Assembly: GCA_935421135.1 (NCBI GenBank)
Contig: OW285190.1
Location: 17,866,501 to 17,930,500, forward strand
Origin: Bugulina stolonifera
Lineage: Eukaryota > Bryozoa > Gymnolaemata > Cheilostomatida > Bugulidae
Direction of reading: 5' to 3'
DNA length: 64,000 nucleotides
Made by a program: the position numbers and the translations under genes
Shown here: one piece after another, positions 12,366 through 24,900 of the stretch
How positions within the stretch are numbered: position 1 is the first letter of the stretch
Layout: each line of letters starts with the position of its first letter
The notes under the pieces: generated by a model
Told to the model about the DNA's origin: nothing
Seen by the model: only the letters and a program-made list of their open reading frames with translations
The model's database searches: none

Positions 12366-14835
12366 ATGGCAAGTGGTGGGAAAGAAGACATCTGTGGGTC
12401 TGATAGACACGTCAGGTTTACTAAGAAAAAGCCTAAGGCGGTGGTACAACGCCCGGAGAAATCGTACACACCAAGAGATAACAAATGGCGCATCGACGAT
12501 GCTAGCCGAAGAGGTAAGCTGAACACCTACTTGTAAGATCAAGCATATGAGGGTTTAAACTTGAAATAAAAATATTTTTAGCAGCATATCTAACATAAAA
12601 TTATATAAAAGGCAGTACATACATGTATTGAAACCCAGATTATCCATAGAATTGCAATTATTCATGAAAAAGTCTCTCTGACTAGTAAATTAAATGACTA
12701 TAGGGAAATTGTCAGTCCTTGTTTACCAACAAGGCTACCAAACAACCTCTGCCATATTTTTCTAGCTGTGGTATATGATCAAGAGCCATCATATACACAT
12801 CTTTCCGAACAAGAGCAAGAGAGAATGTCAAAAATTCTTGCGGCTGCGAGCCTAGAGGATGTGCAAGGTGACCCAATTGAAGTAAAGAGAAGGTCCAAAG
12901 TGTGGCATTGCGATTTCTGTCATAAGTCCTACATAGGTGAGAAAAAATTTATTTTTCAATGTGAACAGAAAAAGATCATCTGTATAAACTAGTCCTGTAG
13001 TTTGGACTACTCGATGGAAAAGACTATGTCATCTCAATAAGCGACATGCTTCTTATATTCTACATGTACGTACATCAGTTATGCAAACGTCCTTGCTATG
13101 CAGCTTCCATGAGGGCAGAAAAAGGCTACCTCTTGCCTCTAAAAAGTCCAGCGTAAGGCCACACCTCATGCTTGACTCCATCCTATGCCACTTATAGTTG
13201 AAGTAAAGTAGGACGATTTCTGTATACTGGCTAGATGTCAAAAATGCAGTGACACGGGAAAAAATTTTTCATTGAAGGCATTGCAATTTTTCCCAAAAAC
13301 TTTGCAGAACTGAGGTTTTGATATCATTACAGCTGTTGTAAGGGGGAGTACTAATGTAGAAGAATTACCAGCTGGCTGTCCAGAACGACTGTGTGGGGAG
13401 TGTGGATACTTACCCAGTGAGTATCTTAGATTATGAGAATTTCATTATGAGAATTAACATTACATTATTGAAGATCCGAGTACCGAGTGTATAATAATGT
13501 CCTTACTTGTACTTGAAGATAGAATACAACTAAAAAGGAAGTGATAGCGTACAACATAATTTGTTCAATCTTGCACCGAGTCATTGTCGGCTGGTCTTGA
13601 ACCTTGTCTTTAGTGCAATGATGCCTATCAAACCATAAATAAATTTAAATATTTTTGGGCGTGGTAGCAGCTTAATATATCACCCAAGCCCATTTACAAT
13701 ACTAAATAGTAAATGCTGCTAAAATCTCCAACCACTAATTTTTGGCATTTTAATGCGATAGGCAGAGATAGTTTTCACTTACCTAGATTTGAATACAGTG
13801 AATATTTTTAATATTCAACAGGTAGAAACTCTGGGAAAAGTAGGGAAACTGAAAAACTAGCAATCCACTATATTTTTTATTATCAGCAACTCCACTTTGT
13901 TAGTGCCTTCGGGAAAATGGCAGGAAATTTGAGTTTCTCATACACCGTATTATGATTTATCAATACTATTGTGGATTTTACGCAGCTGAAGCAAAAGGCA
14001 CCCTCAAACAGGAGCTACCGGGTTGGTTTATCAGATGCGACAAAGACAGACCCAAATCATACAAATGTGAGTGACACTAAAGTTATAACATGTCTGTGAT
14101 TAAATACATTTAACTGTCACAAATATTATTTTACTTGACTTTACTTAGATTGGCAACCAACATGCTGCTAAAAAATCCTCAAACAAAAAGTTATTACCTA
14201 CATGATTGTATCTCTATTTAGCGGCAGCCTCCACTGTTACAAGTCAATGTGAGGGTAGTAAGAGAGGTACCAGAATTAGTGGGAAAGACTACAGAGATAT
14301 TCTCCAGCCCCTGCATAGCGACTCTTTAGACCCAACAACTAGCTTAGATAAAGACGAAATGTTCTATGCTAAGAGACTATCTAAGATACCGAGGGTTTAC
14401 GAGAGCATAGAGTGCCTCGATAAAGTGAGAAAAGACGCAGATCTCTTCCTATTACCACTTGTCAGAGGAACTGATATGTCATCAGCAGGTTCAAGTGCAC
14501 TTAAGCTGCCCGCTATGAAAGACTGCTATGTTAGTTCCAACAGAACTCCAAGCACAAAAGCACCAATCTGTGAAAGACACAGGAGAGGCGATTCCAGATG
14601 TTGGGTGGGGAAGGATATCCAAGATATTCCAGAGAGTGCATACAGACGTACTGCTCATATGTATGAACAGTATCGTAAAGACGTGTATAGACCAGGGTAC
14701 ACTTCAAATCTGAACGCTCTGGAGGAAAACAGGGTGTTGAGCACTCCACAACGCTTACCTCTTCGGCGTGATCTCCCTCCTCCACCACCTCCACCCTCTT
14801 CACCCGCTAAACCATCACGTAACATATTCGACTAA
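12366..14835 (+). CDS. Cluster gene 4: CxxC zinc-finger-like protein with Cys-Trp module
   Basis: Five exons: 12366-12513, 12766-12936, 13333-13416, 13986-14066, 14222-14835. Every intron is phase 1; 365 residues. It starts MASGGKEDICGSD with a basic stretch. Exon 2 ends WHCDFCHKSYIG and exon 3 supplies PERLCGECGYLP, so two CxxC pairs about 30 residues apart form a likely zinc-binding finger split by an intron. The last exon has ICERHRRGDSRCWVGKDIQDIPESAY, then YRPGY, and a proline run before the C-terminus. Gene 5 matches it over the finger, the 84-nt exon carrying the second CxxC, and the Cys/His-CW-DIQD[IV]PE segment. No signal peptide; nuclear or cytoplasmic location and nucleic-acid or protein binding are guesses. 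The extra 81-nt exon 4 (LPGWFIRCDKDRP) has no counterpart in gene 5. Family not recognised. Confidence 0.75.
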
Positions 14836-14926
14836 ATATTCAATATATTATCATGATGAAAGACTTTTGACTGGCAAAGGCTATTATTTGCACACATGTA
14901 AATCAACTGATTTTACAACATTTTAA

Positions 14927-14932
14927 AATAAA
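14927..14932 (+). terminator. AATAAA poly(A) signal, cluster gene 4
   Basis: Hexamer 92 bp after the gene 4 stop codon. The next coding sequence starts about 1.1 kb later. Confidence 0.4.
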
Positions 14933-15330
14933 CTGCATACTAATTCATAATCATAATCACAGTTCATGATATTGATAATCATTTTCACAATGAGAACAAT
15001 TCCTCTTACATTATAAATATTATCCTTTAATACATCTACCATGTAAGTATCTGAAATACTGGTAAACTCTTCTCCGTATGAAATATTGTTAATAAAAAGA
15101 AGCACCAGTATTTTTGTTGAAGGGCATTCTCATATGCAAGGTTTACAAATTGTATGTTGTATTAATTTAATAGTCACAGCAATGTTTGTTAAATTAGATT
15201 ACAGTCATGTAAATATCTATTTGAAAACGGCCATGTGAAATCAAGTAATATTTAAAATAACACAACCATTAAAGTTATTAATAAAATTATTTTTGTCAAC
15301 AAATAAGGAAAAAATTATTATTAATATACG

Positions 15331-15560
15331 ATGATGGTTAGGCCATGTGCACAGGATGGCAAATGACCGGCTCCCAAGGCAACTGCTGTACTCCCAAAAA
15401 AAAGTGAAGCTAGGGGAGACCTACATGTACATGTAGATTATGATTTAAAGATGTTGCAAAAAGAAACATGAAACAAAAAGAGATTAACTTTAAAACCTGG
15501 TAACTCATGCTAACCAACCGAGCTGTATGGAAAACTGCAACAAAACCCGAGACTTGACCA
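15331..15560 (+). pseudogene. Non-LTR retrotransposon C-terminal fragment
   Basis: Translation gives LGHVHRMANDRLPRQLLY and, in another frame about 90 bp on, FKDVAKRNMK followed by NRAVWKTA. This is the order seen in the region after the reverse transcriptase of many invertebrate non-LTR elements (GHV.RM.D.R.P...L, then KD..KRD.K, then R..W). It has stops and frame breaks and is a dead scrap in the gene 4 to gene 5 spacer. The rest of 14836-15993 shows no gene. Confidence 0.6.
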
Positions 15561-15993
15561 TTAATGGTCCTAGTGGTATCGACTGGCTGAGAGAGGGACT
15601 TAGTTAAGTATTATATTCTAACTGTTGCCAATGATGTACTAATTTGTGTGGGAAACCATAACAACTAACAGAAAATGTATTCCCAGCCATGGTATTAGTA
15701 CGAAGCCACCAATTCTCTTGTAAATACACTATTACTTCTGCACACTTCCTCTATTCAACAAGGTAATAAAGCTGTTTTAAAGGTTTTGTACATTAAGCTC
15801 AGCTTAAAATGTTTTAATGTATTTCCATGTAATTGGCAGCCACACAGATTCAATATCTCCTTCACTGCTAACTTGTAATAAACAATTTAGCAACCAAGGG
15901 TCAAATTTACATGTAAATCATGCTAGCTAAAAATAACTTTGCTGAAAGGCATTCAACTACAGCTGGTGTCTTTTACAGCCCCAGCTGGCTGGG

Positions 15994-18323
15994 ATGGCAA
16001 CAAGAGGAGATAATTATAGTGGTGCTCGATCAACAGCAAATAGTAACAGGGGCAGGGCTACGTCACAACCCCCGTCTCTGCTAAGGTCATGTTCACCAAG
16101 AACGGAACAACAGAGGCAGACAGGTAACGTAAGGGTAACCAAAGGAGTTGAAAGATTTTAGTATGTATGACAAAAAATTAAGCCTGTTCTGTCTAACTAG
16201 TACAGATTCATAGCATTTGTGCTGAGCTATGAAATCGTTTTACATGCTTTCAGATTTCCCAATTTGCAGATCAATGTGATATCTCACACTCTCTGCGTGG
16301 TACTGGTGCCACAAATAACCCCTGGGATGACGATGAATCATATAACCCCTGGGATGACGATGAATCATATAACCCTTGGGATGCAGCAAGTAATACCCAG
16401 TCAGCCTCTACTCAAATTCCTCTTCACCTTCAACCCTCAACACTACAACCATCTAATCCATTTGATGAATTTGACCGCACAGTGACCAGTCCAATTCCAC
16501 CCATTATAAAGAAAACACCGCAAAGAAGAAGGTCTCCTTCCCCAATACACAGAGAGTCGTGTGTCAGAAAGTGTGATGGTTGTAGGAAGACATATATAGG
16601 TAACATCTGCTAGGCAAACGCTTATCTCCATATTCAATTTAATTAGTACAGCAGTATCATTGCCATCAACATTAGCAAAACGCCGTCAATATTATTGGAT
16701 TTGCATCTCTTTGTCGCCAACTCAAAAATATTATACTGGTAGTAAAAGAATATTGATATATTTTACTCTAGATTAGAGCTGCCAGTTTTCTCACAAATTT
16801 AGGTTGAGCAGATGAAGATAATTCAACGTTATGTTAACGTTACTTATTTACACAAAATGAGTATTCATCTACACCTATGTAATATTAATTATACCATAAT
16901 CAGTAATTTACTGGCAATCTCTGTAACGCTTTGTTCACATTAAAGTTATCAGCTACAGCTAAGGTCGCTAACCTCAATGCCCACAATGCGGTTTTACATG
17001 TACTCACCAACCAGGCAGGCTACGATTAGCAATAGTGTTTGAAAGCTCAACATTTTGGACTCCATTAGAGTGTGCCCTGTGTATATGAAGCCTGTAGCTA
17101 GCAACTGTAGCTAGCAACTGATACATGTACATGTAACTGCACTGCACTGAGCAAAGCACTATCATCCCACACAGCATTCATTGTCCAGCTTGGCGTTCAG
17201 AAAATATGGTGGTGCATGTTTCATTATTATATTTACCAACAAAGACACACATATCTCTCTTACATCCTAACAACCTCTGGTTTTCTACTGTTTTCGCTCG
17301 CTGCCAATATACAGCGTGAGACAACTCCGGGTTGCATAATTTTGCGCGTCAAATCATGTGTCACAACCACTTTAAGTATATGATCAAATCTATGGCAGCC
17401 AATGATCTCTACTGATACAACTGGTATACTAGGATTTATGCTTAGCTTATTGTAATGGCTGGGTGTTTATTGCATATTTCTTATTATTTCAATTTCTTTC
17501 TTTTAGCAATTTCACCTGATGGTAAGAAATTTGATGACTTGGAGATTGGTTCACCCGAGAGAATATGTGATCGCTGCTTACGTAAACGAGGTGAGATACA
17601 GAGAGTCATGTAGAGAGAGCATATCAACCTCAATATCATATAAACAACTATCTGCGCAGTGTAAAAAAATTTAATAATTTATCATTTAAAGGGGGTGCTA
17701 TGGTAAGGCTAGTTGATGAAGAGGAACTGATATTAGATGAAATGGAGGCATTGAATTTAGATGAAGATGATGGCGAAGAGGATGGAGCCTCCGGTGTTAC
17801 TCAAGACTTTTTCGATGAACATGATCGATATGATGAACTAAGGAAAGAAGAGAAAGCTGGAAGATCACCAAGTATGTACGAGAGTTTTGATAGCGGCTTA
17901 AATGAGTTGAGAACAGCTAGAGGTAGCTTTGTCGAAGAAGAGGATGAAGATTTATTCGGAGAAGACTGTTTTACATATTCTGGAAAGTTTCGCCTGCGAA
18001 GTTGTCGACCTTGCCATCGACATAGATTAGGAGATCCAGACTGCTGGCTAGGTAGAGATATACAAGATGTTCCGGAAGGAGCGTATAGCAGATACTGGAA
18101 AAGTTATATGAAGGCACGACAACCACCAGGGAGGAAGTGGAAGCTGAAGCGAAATGATGTCAGACTCAGACCTGGGAGCTCAAAACTTAATAAAACCAAA
18201 ATGATATATAAGCCGAGCTGCTATTGGGCCCGTGATATTGATATGTCAAAGATAGACGAAGACAGAGAGTGGAGAGGATTGACGATGGCGCAGAAACAGA
18301 AGATGTCCAGATTGTTCAGATAG
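15994..18323 (+). CDS. Cluster gene 5: paralogue of gene 4, CxxC finger and CW..IYxP module
   Basis: Four exons: 15994-16123, 16270-16599, 17507-17590, 17692-18323. All junctions are phase 1; 391 residues. Exon 1 is a short RG/Ser-rich start (MATRGDNYSGARS). Exon 2 holds a two-and-a-half-copy NPWDDDESY repeat, a Ser/Pro stretch, and ends CVRKCDGCRKTYIG. Exon 3 (84 nt, same length and position as in gene 4) supplies PERICDRCLRKRG, completing a CxxC..CxxC finger. The last exon has a long acidic region (DEDDGEEDG), then CRPCHRHRLGDPDCWLG, RDIQDVPEGAYSRYW, and after about 30 basic residues KTKMIYKP. It thus links the finger type (gene 4) to the YW..IYxP type (genes 1, 2, 6). The exon 4 acceptor (TTTAAAG) has a poor pyrimidine tract but phase and homology support it. 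Function unknown. Confidence 0.78.
16317..16385 (+). repeat. 27-bp in-frame coding repeat (NPWDDDESY)
   Basis: Two exact 27-bp units at 16317 and 16344, then a partial third (AACCCTTGGGATG). They encode an acidic nonapeptide in gene 5 exon 2. The unit keeps frame. Confidence 0.9.
16600..17506 (+). other. Intron 2 of cluster gene 5
   Basis: Non-coding, 907 bp. It has a short direct repeat (CTGTAGCTAGCAA, near 17093-17120) and an ACATGTACATGTA palindrome near 17125. No gene or transposon seen. Confidence 0.5.
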
Positions 18324-18479
18324 AGGAGAGGAAGAGGGTTGTGTAACCTTCCAAACATAACTCATAGGTCCACTTTATTGACTAATCTGTCTTTGTCTTC
18401 AGATTTTAAAATATTGTATTTTTGGAATAAGTAATATTGTGTTGTCATACCGTTCATAATATACTATTTTCTAGATTGC

Positions 18480-18485
18480 AATAAA
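18480..18485 (+). terminator. AATAAA poly(A) signal, cluster gene 5
   Basis: Hexamer about 155 bp after the gene 5 stop codon. Confidence 0.4.
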
Positions 18486-18644
18486 TCAACCATAAAGAGG
18501 TTGTTTTAAATTATTTAGTTCAAGGTCTAAATCCTCAGGTTGACTGGTAAAAGGATAAATGTCGCAATAATATCAAACAGCAAACTATTATTGTTTACAA
18601 CAAATAACATAGCCGAGATGTCTACTGCATTTACAAAAATACAT

Positions 18645-19050
18645 GATTGTATAAAACATGGGAAGACAAAATGGCTAATGAGGATCTCTTCAAAGTCACT
18701 GGCTCCAGACCTTTGTCATCTAGACATCTACGCTGGAGTGGACATGTGAATAGAATGCCTCAACACAGAATCCCCCGAACTGCTTCTATATGGAGTACCA
18801 GAGGAGGTGACCTGACAAACAGGGAGATCTTGACTCTGGTTTAAAGATGTCATAAAACGTGATCTCAAAGACTTTAATATTGACCGTACACCTTGGACTC
18901 CCCTTTCCATAGATCGGCCTAACTTGAGGTCTAAAATACATGCTGACCGTCGGGATGACACCATATGTAACCTCAAAAAACCGCAAGTAAAAAGAGAAGA
19001 AGCCAAGCATTGTCACCCACGACAGATGCATGCCAACTGGTGACATCGTA
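18645..19050 (+). pseudogene. Second non-LTR retrotransposon C-terminal fragment
   Basis: Frames read HLRWSGHVNRMPQHRIPRTA, then KDVIKRDLKDFNIDRTPW, then KPQVKREEAKHCHPRQM. This is the same order as the fragment at 15331-15560 and as the end of invertebrate non-LTR retrotransposon proteins. Stops and a frameshift show it is dead. It lies between genes 5 and 6. Confidence 0.65.
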
Positions 19051-19197
19051 CTATATTGTACAATGTACATTATTTTGCTAGTTTACACGAAATTCACAAT
19101 CATATTATTTGTTCAAATATGTGAGGAATTTGAAGATTGCAAGTCTAGATAAGTTTGGAGTTGTCTCGTCTTGCATTTAATTATCAATAGCCGTAAT

Positions 19198-20778
19198 ATG
19201 GCATATGGAGGTGGTAGCTGGACACCATCAGGAAATGGAAGTGTTACATTTGATAAAGACTCCGATGATTATTCCAATAAAGGTAACATACCAGTATAAC
19301 ATGGGCCACTGTGCTGTCGACTTCAAATTAATGGATACTTGAAGACTTGACTTGACTTGACATTTTCATATGGTTTATGGTTTTATACTCATAAAATATT
19401 ATCATGAAATGCAAAAGGATCATTTTGAATTGAGTAACTATAAATTATAGATATGGGTATGTACATGTATGTACAACTAGCTCTGAAATAAATATAATAC
19501 AAAGCAGTATTACATACATGTACATGTGTATATGACTGTGTAGAAATAGTAGGACTATTTAGTAGTTATCAATCTTGCTTGCAGAGTAGTCAAACTCACG
19601 AATACTTTAGAACATAGTTCCAAACTAATGACCATCTCCCTACTGTTTTTGGTATCCTGTTACAAAGAAAGTATCACTGTGTACAGAATATAATTAAAAA
19701 TTGTGTGTGAAGATGATATTTAGCACAAATATGATAGAAGTAGAGTGTAAATTTAATTTATATTCAACCGATTTCTTTCCATCTTTATCATGTTACTATG
19801 ATATGTGTACTTCTTCCACATGTATGCTATCCTGTACCACAGAATAAGAAACAAATGCATATTTACAGTAAAGACATTGTATCTCCGTATATACAGGTAT
19901 AACATACATGTACATTGTATATTAGCACCCATTCTTCTTATCATTCACACTCACTACTAGGAGGGAATAACTATGACTCATTGCTAGGAGAGGATAACTA
20001 TGACTCACTGCTAGGAAATATTTCTTATTTATACCAAGACTTAGATGAGTGTGAAGAAGATGGTCAAACACTCGGAGGAGGTAAATCAGAACAACTCTGA
20101 GTGGATGCCAGTAGTTGGTGCACCAAGCAACAAATTAAACATTAAATAATACAAATACAAATACAGCACCTGCAACTACCTGGATTGAGCGGATTTGTGG
20201 ATTATAATATCGTAGTTGTAGTTTGGTTATGAAGTTTTATGCTAACAACAATAATATAATCCGAGTAAATAAAACAAAAATACTATCTTTTAGGAATTGA
20301 TTCGTCTGGGGATGAAGATGACGGTAACAATGATTCGGTTCTGTTAGCCCTTTGCAACCTTTTCAGTGAAGATGAATATTATGAAAACCAGAGAAGGGTC
20401 AGAGTTTATGACTACGAGGAGTGCGTACCAACTCGAAGCTATCTCACTGTCTGTAAGACCCATAAGAGATGGGATCCGCACTGCTGGGTGAGTCAACAGT
20501 ATGATAGAATACCGGGGGAGTTCGTAACAGGGTACTGGGACAAATACTGGGCTCGAAGACCAGTGAGTGTACTTCCTAAACCAGGAGAGAAGAAAGTTAG
20601 TAAAACCAAGAGAATATATCTACCATCCCTAAGATACGAGCCAGTAGATCATAAGATGTTTGTAATAACTGAAAATGTTGATGATGAAGAGGCCTATATT
20701 AACTGTTTCTCTGACTTCTGTGAGTTGAGAACATTAGTTGGGAATGGGGAGGAAGTCAGTGAGTCAGTAGATTGGTAA
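19198..20778 (+). CDS. Cluster gene 6: CW..YW..IYxP protein with NYDSLLGE repeats
   Basis: Three exons: 19198-19282, 19961-20080, 20294-20778, all phase 1; 229 residues. Exon 1 gives MAYGGGSWTPSGNGS. Exon 2 starts with two 9-residue repeats (GGNNYDSLL, GEDNYDSLL), then an acidic stretch. Exon 3 has an acidic start, VCKTHKRWDPHCWV, the segment RIPGEFVTGYWDKYWARRP, and KVSKTKRIYLPSLRYEP, matching the CW, YW and IYxP parts of gene 5 (KLNKTKMIYKP). No finger of the CxxC type, so it is the shortest version of the finger-family module. The 27-bp repeat includes the 3' splice site itself, so each unit offers an in-frame alternative acceptor. A mutated partial copy lies at 46578-47413. Function unknown. 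Confidence 0.75.
19948..20014 (+). repeat. 27-bp repeat spanning the exon 2 acceptor of gene 6
   Basis: Units at 19961-19987 and 19988-20014 each end GACTCA[TC]TGCTAG. The intron end ahead of them (CACTCACTACTAG) is a further partial copy, and its TAG is the 3' splice site. Later TAGs in the array are in the same phase. Confidence 0.85.
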
Positions 20779-21919
20779 GTCAGAGAATTGATGAGTCAGT
20801 AGATTGGTGAATCAGTGGATCGGAGGGTCAGCCAATAAGTACATGATGTATATGAACTACTGAATCAACCAAGCAAATGCAAATGTTAAAAAGAGAAAGA
20901 AAAAAACTGAAAAGATAGACTAAGCAAGTAAAAATTTGGTCAACATACTTTTATACTGCGCAAGATGCCGAAAAAATTGTCAAAACGTGAACTAGTGCAG
21001 TCCAATAAACTGCAGTGAAAATCATTGTATGATAGTAAAATGGTGAAGGGGTTGTATTTAGATTTAGTACTATAAAAGTCTATGGTGCAAATGTAGCAAG
21101 GTTGCCTGCTTATATCCCTAGTATACTTAGAAAGGGGTGGTGCACTGACTAACAGAGCAGCTGTGTGGTAGATTTTGGAATTATTACAATACCTATGGCA
21201 CTCAACCATGTTATAGGAAATAGGGAGTCACATGATAAACTCATACGTAAAAGATGTTGTAGACAGTTGGAGATAATATACAACTTAGAAAATTAAGAAA
21301 TGCACCTTAGAAACTCGAATTATATATACACTATCCACATGTATGTTCTATTGAGAAATAAGTTCTGTTGTTATACATTGTAACATCCCCAACTTGCTGA
21401 CAACAATTATATTTATTACAAATGTACATGTATATATAATATGAAATAGATACTCTCTATTTCATATTGAAGTATACTTTGAAAACAGTATAAGACATAC
21501 AAGTACTACATGTATGTATAAATTTGAAACAAAAACTAATGGACGTGATAATTATATTAATTGAAGCTAAAACAAACCCTGAATCTGGTATTGACTATCC
21601 TTACATGTTTATTAATGGGTTATACACAAATGCAAATGGTAGGCATAAGGGACAAGAAATAATGTAATGAACAAATGATAAGAATAATTTTGTCAATGTC
21701 ATTCAGGGATGGCAGCTAATTACACAACATACAGGTTGTCTGTATTTGTATACATACAATGTATGTAGATTCTAGAGTATGGGAGTTTATAGTGATTTAC
21801 CTAGAGATGGAGTTCATAGTTACATAATAATGTAAATGGAGGGTTGGGTGATGAGTTACAGTAGGTGGTTATCAGGAGCTGATGATGTTGGCATACTACA
21901 TCCATGGACCATGGGGTAC
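20779..21919. other. Convergent spacer between gene 6 and the TPR gene
   Basis: No gene seen. It begins with GAATC/GAGTCAGTAGATTGGT echoes after the gene 6 stop. An AATAAA at 21004-21009 is a possible poly(A) signal for gene 6. Most of this spacer recurs at about 47420-48335 as part of the segmental duplication. Confidence 0.5.
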
Positions 21920-24900
21920 TCATACTACAGATTGTGAAAGAATAGCAGCAAAAAGCATGAAAATATCATTGTTACTCTTGGTTGCCTGCTGGGTTGTTTT
22001 TATCATCTCCTTCTTCATGTCTAATGATAAAGTGTGATACTTCAGTGCATCACTGTACTCACCCATACTATAGAAAAGTTTATTGTAGCTGTCAGCTATA
22101 TCTGGGTGGTTTGTATCATCTCCATATACAGCCTTCTTCATGTCTAATGATAAATTGTAGTACTTCAGTGCATCACTGTACTCACCCATGCTATCGTACA
22201 CAATACCAATATTATTGTAGCTGCTAGCTATATTTGGGTGGTTTGTATCATCTCCATATATAGCCTTCCTCATGTGTAATGATAAAGTGCAGTACTTCAG
22301 TGCCTCACTGTACTCACCCATTCTATTGTACACAACACCAATATTATTGTAGCTGCTAGCTATATTTGGGTGGTTTGTATCATCTCCATATATAGCCTTC
22401 CTCATGTCTAATGATAAAGTGTGGTACTTCAGTGCATCACCGTACTCACCCATACTATTGCACACAATACCAATATTATTGTAGCTGGTAGCTATATCTG
22501 GGTGGTTTGTACCATCTCCATATACAGCCTTCATCTTGTCTAATGATAAATTGTAGTACTTCAGTGCATCACTGTACTCACCCATACTCTGATACACATT
22601 ACCAATATTATTGTAGCTGCTAGCTATATTTGGGTGGTTTGTATCATCTCCATATATAGCCTTCCTCATGTGTAATGATAAAGTGCAGTACTTCAGTGCA
22701 TCACCGTACTCACCCATACTATCATACACAACACCAATATTATTGTAGCTGCTAGCTATATCTGGGTGGTTTGTGTCATCTCCATATACAGCCTTCCACA
22801 TGTCTAACGATAAAGTGAAGTACTTCAGAGCATCACTGTACTCACCCATACTGTTGTACACACTACCAATATTATTGTAGCTGGTAGCTATATCTGGGTG
22901 GTTTGCATCTTCTCCATATACAGCCTTCATCTTGTCTAATGATAAATTGTAGTACTTCAGTGCATCACTGTACTCACCCATACTCTGGTACACATTACCA
23001 ATATTATTGTAGCTGGTAGCTATATCTGGGTGGTTTGCATCTTCTCCATATACAGCCTTCATCTTGTCTAATGATAAATTGTAGTACTTCAGTGCATCAC
23101 TGTACTCACCCATACTCTGGTACACATTACCAATATTATTGTAGCTGGTAGCTATATCTGGGTGGTTTGTATCTTCTCCATATACAGCCTTCATCTTGTC
23201 TAATGATAAATTGTAGTACTTCAGTGCATCACTGTACTCACCCATACTCTGGTACACATTACCAATATTATTGTAGCTGGTAGCTATATCTGGGTGGTTT
23301 GTATCTTCTCCATATACAGCCTTCTTCATGTCTAATGATAAATTGTAGTACTTCAGTGCATCACTGTACTCACCCATACTATCATACACATTACCAATAT
23401 TATTGTAGCTGTTAGCTATATCTGGGTGGTTTGTATCATCTCCATATATGACTTTTTCTATATTTACGGTTTCAGCACTCTTAACCAGTTTATCTGTTAG
23501 CTCACCCATATCTTGGTGGAAGTTGACCAACATGGCTGACTGTACATCCACCTCTTTATAGACAGATTTGAGAGTTAACAATGCACCAATACTATAAATC
23601 AAAGCCTTACTATTAACTCCCATCTTGGAATACACTTTACCAATATCACTGAGTAGAGTGGCTGTAGAAGAGTTTTCTGGTACCGCCAAATGGCGTGCGT
23701 CTGTCAGGTACTCTAATGCTGTCTGGTAGTTCTCCATCTTACAGTACACATTACCTATACAGTGACTAGTACTTACTACTAGATGGTCTACCCCACTATT
23801 AGATTTCACTATTTCCAGAGACTTCCTGTACCACTCTAATGATTTGATGTAGTCACCCATCTCACTGTAAGCATCACCCATGTTACTGTAGCTCTCAGCT
23901 ATATCTAGGTGACTGTCGCAATCCCTATGGAGTATGCAGGTAATGACCTTAGCTCTAGTGAAATACTCAAGTGCCCCATTGTACTGACCTAGTTTCATGA
24001 ATAGTTTTCCGAAGTTTGTGTTACAAGCAGCAATGTCTGGGTGGATGCTATGGGTTCCACACAATTCCTTCTTTAAATGCAACGCAGAAGTGAAATGTTT
24101 TCTAGCTGTACGATAGTCACCCATTTCCAGGGAGATGTACCCAAGATTACTCTCCATGTCTATCTGGGAACGTTCCATTACTATATGTCCATCAGCTAAG
24201 CCTTGAAATAGCTCCTGTGTTGTCTGAGCTACTTTCTCTGCCTGAACATACAACTTGAGGTACCTGTATGTCTCACCAATCACCTTGTAGACGTATGCAG
24301 TTGCTTTCAAATATGGTAACCTTTTCTTAGTAATAGTGTCTCTAGACTTTAACTCCTTGATCGCAGTGAAAGGTAGTGATTGGTTTGATTTAAGTTGTAA
24401 TGACACTCTGAGTTTTTCTACAACTTCATTCAGTATACTGTTTGCAGTGACATGTTGTTGAAGGTGGTTGTAACACTCTGCAGACATTATTTGCCAACAA
24501 ATGCTGTGATACACACTGCTTTCATTGGTCCTAAGCCAGTCAAAGAATGGAATAGCAAGTTTGTATTGTCTGGCAGCCCACAGAAGATAGCAACACAGTT
24601 CTACTAGAGAGTTCTTAAAGATATCTGACCTGGTACTTTCACCTTGGAACTCTAGAATACTATCTGGGCCATTGTCTAAACAATTTTTCCCAGCGACATG
24701 GTGAAGATATTCTAAAGCTTTGTCAGGCTTACCAGCAAAGAAGAGTATCTCAACCCTTTCTAAAGGATCTGTTTCTGTTACTCTCAAGTTGTTCAGCAGA
24801 AGTTGAATCATTTTTTGGCTACTCTCTGTGAATTCCAGCTGTGATTGATTTATCTGGAGGTTAGACTTGATGGATGATTTGATAGGAGCAAGTAACTGTC

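Noticed and set aside
21982..22227. Plus-strand frame inside the TPR gene
   Set aside because: Antisense shadow of the repeated TPR codons.
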